Position numbers and translations under genes: made by a program
In this document: positions 58,741 to 64,000 of the stretch, in pieces
How the letters are laid out: every line of letters begins with the position of its first letter
Position numbering within the stretch: position 1 is the stretch's first letter
Notes under the pieces: generated by a model
The model's database searches: none
The model's input: the letters and a program-made list of their open reading frames with translations, nothing else
What the model was told of the DNA's origin: nothing
Assembly: GCF_000003815.2 (NCBI RefSeq)
Contig: NC_049997.1
Coordinates: 11,894,459 to 11,958,458 of the forward strand
DNA: 64,000 nucleotides
Direction of reading: 5' to 3'
Source of the DNA: Branchiostoma floridae
Lineage: Eukaryota; Chordata; Leptocardii; Amphioxiformes; Branchiostomatidae

Positions 58741-60648
58741 CTATACATTTTGCACTAGGTTCATGTCTATAGGGTTAACTCTCCTAGATTTCCTCCAACT
58801 CTTGATGAGATGAAGGATTTTCTTCCATATGGCATGCCAGTGATCTGTGCCTTTAGGTGTATCGTCTGTGGGACACACTGTAACTACATCACTCTTGTCA
58901 GGTGTGCTGGTCGCCTGCACGTCTTCCTCCTTCCGCAAGAGGCCGTCGCTGTAAGGTCCGTTGTTGATCTCAACTGTTTTCTCGACCATCGTTACAAGTT
59001 TCCACAGCTGTGTTCTTCGTAGCGTCTCGTCCTTTGTCTTGTTGTCGAAGAAGACACATCTTGTGCCACATTCCTTGAGCACGTCCAGGAATTCGCGGGG
59101 TGCTGTCTTGAGGTAGTCTTGCTTGTTTCTCACCCTTTCATCCGCGTCTATCACATCCATACCAGTGACTACCATGACTGAACACTGAAGAAATCTCTCA
59201 CCAAAAACGTGTCTCAAAAGATCTACTGCTAAGGCATCCTCCTTTGTGAATCTAGTATGGTTTACTACAAACAATAGTGCATGTAACCCGTTTGGGAACA
59301 TTGTTGCTACCTGAGTAAGAATAGTTGCGGTGTGCTCATCATTGTTTCCAGTGTCTAGTATCCCCGGTGTGTCTACAACAGAGATCTTACGGTCTCCCTT
59401 GTCTCTTGTGAAAAACAAGCAGTGTTTCGTTTCTGACGATAGGCCGCATGACACTGCAGAGGCAGCGTATCCGAGGATGCTGTTTGCTGTACTGCTTTTG
59501 CCAGCTCCGGTTTTCCCTATCAGGGCAATTCTAAGCTCCACACCTAGCGGAATGTGACATCTTGGGGACAGGTCGTTGTGCGTGTACGTTGAACCGTTTT
59601 TCTCGGTCAGTTTCAAAGACACGTCGATCAGTTTAGATGTTTGACGCAGTGCAGTTTCTTGGTCATATGCGTTGCTCATTAACAGAACTCGGCCCTGACT
59701 ATGCTGTGCGATTTCTTTCATGCACTCTGGCAGCTCTTCTAAAATTTCAGACTTTGACATCGTGACATCGTCTGCACCTGTTATCACTATGACAAGGCGA
59801 CTGAGGAAGCCATTGCCAAGCAAGCGATGCAGGGACTTGAACACACTACACTCTCTTTCTTCGTTGTCATACGATTTTATGTAAGACCAAGTCAAGATTA
59901 TGGCATCCAGACCGTGGAGAGAAAATTCGACGCCATTTACAACTTCGTGAAACTCCGTTTCTGTCATCTCCTTCGATATCCCCGGTGTGTCTATGACTGT
60001 CATTTCCCAGAAACCGTCCCCGATTCGGCGATGAAGACACTTCCCTTTGGCTGTCTTGGTGCCTTCTCTAGGGTTTCGTCTGACACGGAATGCTCCTTTA
60101 TGTCCAATGAGAACGTTTGACAGCTCACTTTTCCCATTTCCTGAGCAACCAACGACTAGCAAGCTGACTGGCTGAGGGGTGACTGTAGCATCTTCCAGTA
60201 AGTGACATGCTTCAAAACGGCTTTGTAAAGTTTTAGAAAGTTGCGATGTAGAAGCAGATGTGTTTGACGGGGTGCTTCTAAAAGTCGCGGCCTCTGAAAG
60301 CGGCCATGTGTTTGATTTAGTTTGGTTGGATGACTGCCCTGCACCATCCACTTCTGCTTCGCTGTTTGCCAAACCTTCCTCCAGCGCCGAATCAATCTCT
60401 TCTGCCAGAGAAGAATTCGCCCTTCTCAGAGCTCTATGGAATGACTTCATGGCTGTTGTTCCGCGTGTTAGGATATAATCTAGAAAGTCTGTTGCCGGTT
60501 CATGATGGGTGCTTTGTGATGGGATCCTTGGGTACTCGGCAGTGTCAATGAAATCCTTTTCAACTAATTGTTCAAGTACCCTGTTTATTGAGGACTTCCT
60601 TGGGTTTTTTTTTAGCACTGTTCTCCTTGAATTTAGGGCTTTTGACAT
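58741..60648 (-). CDS. CARD-AIG1-AIG1 (tandem GIMAP-type GTPase) protein, single coding exon, 635 aa
   Basis: One open frame. Residues about 10-90 look like a CARD: helix-rich, with VLEQLVEKDFIDTAEYPRI and DFLDYILTRGTTAMKSFHRAL matching the CARD pattern. A Ser/Thr-rich linker follows. The first AIG1 G domain has G1 GCSGNGKS (167-174), G3 DTPG (220-223) and G4 TGAD (290-293); its conserved box is diverged (LTWSYIKSYDNEE). The second has G1 GKTGAGKS (378-385), G3 DTPG (426-429), a normal AIG1 box (LLFVVNHTRFTKED) and G4 TGMD (495-498). The C-terminus is basic without a clear membrane anchor. GIMAPs are septin-like GTPases involved in lymphocyte survival and immunity; CARDs mediate death-fold assembly. 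A role in innate immune signalling is inferred. ATG 60648 begins just before the CARD; the frame stays open a few codons further upstream, so an extra 5' exon is possible. An AATAAA lies about 220 bp past the stop. Confidence 0.85.
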   Translation of the reverse strand: MSKALNSRRTVLKKNPRKSSINRVLEQLVEKDFIDTAEYPRIPSQSTHHEPATDFLDYILTRGTTAMKSFHRALRRANSSLAEEIDSALEEGLANSEAEVDGAGQSSNQTKSNTWPLSEAATFRSTPSNTSASTSQLSKTLQSRFEACHLLEDATVTPQPVSLLVVGCSGNGKSELSNVLIGHKGAFRVRRNPREGTKTAKGKCLHRRIGDGFWEMTVIDTPGISKEMTETEFHEVVNGVEFSLHGLDAIILTWSYIKSYDNEERECSVFKSLHRLLGNGFLSRLVIVITGADDVTMSKSEILEELPECMKEIAQHSQGRVLLMSNAYDQETALRQTSKLIDVSLKLTEKNGSTYTHNDLSPRCHIPLGVELRIALIGKTGAGKSSTANSILGYAASAVSCGLSSETKHCLFFTRDKGDRKISVVDTPGILDTGNNDEHTATILTQVATMFPNGLHALLFVVNHTRFTKEDALAVDLLRHVFGERFLQCSVMVVTGMDVIDADERVRNKQDYLKTAPREFLDVLKECGTRCVFFDNKTKDETLRRTQLWKLVTMVEKTVEINNGPYSDGLLRKEEDVQATSTPDKSDVVTVCPTDDTPKGTDHWHAIWKKILHLIKSWRKSRRVNPIDMNLVQNV

Positions 60649-62502
60649 CTCCAGGGCTCCACTCCTGTAGTTTTTTTTTGGGTAATGGGGTGGACACTTT
60701 TCTTTAACAGTGTTCCCTTAAGAAAAATCAACCGTCATTGGTTAAACAAGTCGGTAATACTTCAACATGAAGCCTCTCTAGATTTTAGTTTTTAGGGTCC
60801 CATGCCACTTGGGGTTTCACCCCCCCCCCCCCCCCCACACACACACACCGGATAACCACACCACACCACCCACACCCATAACCTCCACACCCCCAAGTCC
60901 ACCAAACAAGCGATGGATTTCGTATGACCTTATAGATCTATATACAATGAAAACTTTTACTTTCAAATTCAGCCGTTTGATTGATTGATTGATTTAGACT
61001 AGTACAAGGCTACAAATGACAAGGTTCAGATGTTGACAGACCTGTAGGTTCGGTCTGTAAGCGTTTAAAATGTCTATCACAAATGTTGGCAACCGTAGCT
61101 ACAATCTTGATTTACAACCATACTCTCTTTCAAACAATTGCACAACATTTAACTGATCGCTTGGGATATTTGGCCTGCTTACCTTACGGTCAGAGGTTAG
61201 TGCAGCAGTGGCTGACTGTGGGAATTCCCTGAACGTTACTCAGCAAAATTATTGTATTTTTTAGTCTATTCATTAAGATCCACAATGAGAATCTTCAGGG
61301 GCCATTTTATCAATAACTGTTAATCTTGGCAATGTTTGTAAAAATGTGACCAATATATTTCAGCATTTAAGATTTTGCAATTTTACACTTACGTTGGGTG
61401 GCACTAGAAAGGCAAACACAGAGGCAAACTCTGGCAAACGCCGATAGATGCCCGCTCAGCAACAAGCCTTTATATGTCCCGAAACAACTTTTCATTGTAA
61501 CGGTGTTTCATACACTAACAACAATTGGCTATGGTGAATGAAATCTAGTATTGACAATAGTAAAAGAAGAAGTATCTTACCCAACAATCACTTTAAACGC
61601 TTCGTCCTTGCAAAGAACCTGGCCGGTTCCAGCTATGACTCACAGCCAAATGACACTGTGTACACTAAGAACTATGCCGTTTGAGCACCGGTGGGTTGAC
61701 CTTTGTCCACACACGGACAGGTACATTGCAAAGGTAGCATGTGCTGCAACGTTTTGATTAGAAACCTTTATCATCTTCCTAGTTTATAATCAAGACATAA
61801 ACCCTGAGAAAGATTAGTTGAAGAACGTTATAAGCTAGAAAAGCGTTACTTTCCACTCGCACAGTTTCGTAACTGTTAGCAGATCGATGATGAAGTGCAG
61901 GCTACCTTTGCAGTGTAGCTTACTTGGAAATCCCTATTGTGGGCACGTGATTGTTTCGGGGGTCAAAAAGTCGAGACGGCTATATTAGGGCATATTGACT
62001 GCTTTATTTACTACATAGAACATTTTCCTCTTTTTCGAATCGGTGCATACCTCAGTTTCTATACCCCTTGGTCCACACAGGGCCCATAAAGTAGGAGCTA
62101 GTCTGTTAAAGCGTTAAGGTTTAGGGCGGGTTTCAAACAGATTTTCTGAATTAAGATCAGCTTGTTTTAGAACAGCGAATAGTTCAGGCAAATTGATTTG
62201 GACAAAACACAACTTGCACATCATTGTACTTCAGTATCTACCATCTTGTATTCAGAATGAAACATTGAAAACATGACAGTGAAAATGAATTCAAGTATGT
62301 ACATCTTTCTTTTTATCATATTAGCTATCATGAATAAAAAAATGCTATGTACATGAGCAACAAAAATCACACCAAACAGGCCCTTTACAAGTCCATGTCT
62401 CTGAACTACTTCGCAAGGCCAAGGTTAACTTTACTAAAACGCAAGCTTAACCCTATCGTTTCTTTCTTAGCCATCTTCCTTATAATGGATTTTGGTTCAG
62501 TT
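60649..62502. other. Intergenic region between the two AIG1 genes
   Basis: It holds the presumed promoter of the CARD-AIG1-AIG1 gene and the 3' UTR of its partial neighbour. A C-run followed by CACA repeats sits at 60820-60848. No coding potential is seen. Confidence 0.5.
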
Positions 62503-64000
62503 TCAGCTGACAGGAACCACCGAGTTTCTCTTTCTACGCTTCCTAAGCTTCCTACGAATTGTTCGCCACAACTTTGTCAATCTTAGGTTTGACAATGCAG
62601 CAATATGCCTAACCCTCTCCTCTGTAATGTCAGTGACATTGTGTCCATGAACTGTTTCTTCAGATTGTCTGACGGACAGAGACGAAGCACTGGCTCCAAC
62701 GCACGGATCATCTAGTGACTCCTGACTTTGCATTATGTCCGAATCATGCGACTGGTTTTCAACCAGACTGACAGTTGTTTGGTTTCTTACAGACGCCAAA
62801 TGTTCAGCGAATGTTTCGTCAACATATTCAGTTGCAGCTCCCGGTAAACCCCCTTCTTCAGAGAGACTCTCATTGTGGAATGACATTGAAGAGATACTTC
62901 TGACTCGAAGTCCTGGGAAGGACCTGGCTCTGGTAGAGAGTGGTGGGGGTTGCTTCGGTCGAGTTTGTTGCAATGGAGAGAGGGAACCTGGCGGTAAGAT
63001 AATCACTTCGAGGTCTTCTGAGTGAGACCTCTCACCTGCGAAGTGGAATGACGTTAAGCTGTTACTAGTGACTGGCAGTTTGGAGGTGGACTTGGCTTTA
63101 GTGGACAGCTTTGAACGTGCTTCAATGTTTCCTGCCACAGCCTTTCCTTCCCTGAAGTGGTCATCAATGTAGGGCCCTTCGTTCTTTTCAACAAGACCAT
63201 CGATCATTCTGATGAGCTTTGCAAGCTGCATCCGTTGGATAGTCTCATCTCGGGTTTTGTTGTTGAAGAAAACAACTCTATGTTTGCAGAGTTTCAGCAC
63301 CTCCTGTAGGCCCGGTGGAGCATTACGAAGATAGGTTTTAACATCGCCCCTCATCTTAATGTCTGCATCTATATCATCTTTACCCGTGATGACAATGATA
63401 GTATATTCATGCAACAGCCTGTCTCCGAAGACTGCCCTTAGGCACTGAACAGCGTCCTTGTCTTCTTGTGTGAACCTCTGTCTTCCGCTGATCACGAGTA
63501 ACATTGAATGAAGTCCCTCGATGTGATATGTCGCAGCTATCCTGGATAGCTGATCTACAAGTCTATCTTTGTCACCGACTCCCGTGTCGGTATGCATGAC
63601 GCCGGGTGAATCCAATACTGCCACTTTACGTGGTTGCTCCCTTCTGTGGTAAGGACAATCAGGCGTTTCGGAAGCAGCTGAGCAGGAGAAGGTGAATTTC
63701 TCACAGCCTATGATACTGTTACCTGTACTGCTCTTACCAACACCAGTTTTCCCCATCAGTGCCAGTCGGAGCTCGCCTCCCTCAGGAATGATGCAGTTGG
63801 GGGACAAATCTAACACACTGTGCCTGTGCCTATTCCCCTTAGACAGACTGTAGGCGATATTGCAAAGTTCCTCTCTACTCTGTTGTACGCCCTCCAAAGG
63901 ATCGTTTTCAAAAGTTACTAATCTACCTGAACACTTTTCTTCTATTTCCCTTAGTGGTTCCGGCAAGTCTTCAATGTAGTCTTCCACTGATACAAGACGG
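62503..64000 (-). CDS. AIG1/GIMAP-type GTPase, partial (5' end beyond window)
   Basis: The frame is open to the window edge with no ATG at the front (the first plausible start would be a GTG at 63987), so this is the C-terminal part of a longer protein. The first about 50 residues (VEDYIEDLPEPLREIEEKCSGRLVTF) align with the end of the first G domain of the neighbouring gene (LEELPECMKEIAQHSQGRVLL), so it probably also has two AIG1 domains. The complete domain has G1 GKTGVGKSSTGNS, G3 DSPG in place of DTPG, the AIG1 box (LLVISGRQRFTQED) and G4 TGKDD. A Pro/Ser-rich region (ILPPGSLSPLQQ, PKQPPPL) and a strongly basic C-terminus (RKLRKRRKRNS) follow. Same strand and head to tail with the CARD-AIG1-AIG1 gene: a tandem duplicate. 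Whether it carries a CARD cannot be seen. Confidence 0.85.
   Translation of the reverse strand, partial: RLVSVEDYIEDLPEPLREIEEKCSGRLVTFENDPLEGVQQSREELCNIAYSLSKGNRHRHSVLDLSPNCIIPEGGELRLALMGKTGVGKSSTGNSIIGCEKFTFSCSAASETPDCPYHRREQPRKVAVLDSPGVMHTDTGVGDKDRLVDQLSRIAATYHIEGLHSMLLVISGRQRFTQEDKDAVQCLRAVFGDRLLHEYTIIVITGKDDIDADIKMRGDVKTYLRNAPPGLQEVLKLCKHRVVFFNNKTRDETIQRMQLAKLIRMIDGLVEKNEGPYIDDHFREGKAVAGNIEARSKLSTKAKSTSKLPVTSNSLTSFHFAGERSHSEDLEVIILPPGSLSPLQQTRPKQPPPLSTRARSFPGLRVRSISSMSFHNESLSEEGGLPGAATEYVDETFAEHLASVRNQTTVSLVENQSHDSDIMQSQESLDDPCVGASASSLSVRQSEETVHGHNVTDITEERVRHIAALSNLRLTKLWRTIRRKLRKRRKRNSVVPVS

Overview
The window is metazoan nuclear DNA: genes are split by GT-AG introns, and it carries AATAAA signals, many short fold-back transposons, microsatellites and two assembly gaps. 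The gene set (PIH1D1, ALDH16A1, a membrane tyrosinase, a single-domain receptor tyrosine phosphatase, an intronless LRR receptor and tandem AIG1/GIMAP-type GTPases) together with the repeat families suggests a cephalochordate, most likely amphioxus (Branchiostoma). That assignment is inference; no search was run.

Layout. 1-15.6 kb is mostly non-coding and repeat-rich, with a few weakly supported candidate exons. 15.7-22.0 kb: PIH1D1 (minus strand, 11 coding exons, 274 aa), an R2TP/HSP90 co-chaperone subunit. 22.2-33.5 kb: ALDH16A1 (plus, 17 coding exons, 834 aa). The two start codons are 257 bp apart in opposite directions, an arrangement shared with human 19q13.33, so this is an old bidirectional pair. 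34.4-38.0 kb: a minisatellite split by a miniature LTR retrotransposon (TRIM-like), then a TA-flanked inverted-repeat element. 38.2-39.8 kb: a single-exon LRR transmembrane receptor (minus, 531 aa). 42.2-46.2 kb: tyrosinase (plus, 5 exons, 544 aa), tail to tail with a receptor-type protein tyrosine phosphatase (47.4-57.2 kb, minus, 13 exons, 829 aa) that has a Ser/Thr-rich mucin-like ectodomain. 58.7-64.0 kb: two AIG1-family genes on the minus strand. The first reads as CARD-AIG1-AIG1; the second runs off the window edge.

Exon structures were built by hand from splice sites, reading phase and known protein families. For the four multi-exon genes and alternatives mentioned, the phases close exactly from start to stop.

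Main points of interest: (1) many copies of an 18-bp core, TTCAGCACCAAGGACAGG, which matches the vertebrate REST/NRSF RE1 site and is tandemly amplified in at least two arrays; (2) a CARD fused to two AIG1 GTPase domains; (3) the conserved PIH1D1/ALDH16A1 promoter pair; (4) three decayed copies of the ALDH16A1 catalytic-cysteine exon start, each still with an AG acceptor; (5) a receptor phosphatase with one PTP domain, a mucin-like ectodomain and a PDZ-ligand tail; (6) a recent TRIM with non-TG/CA ends inserted in a minisatellite.
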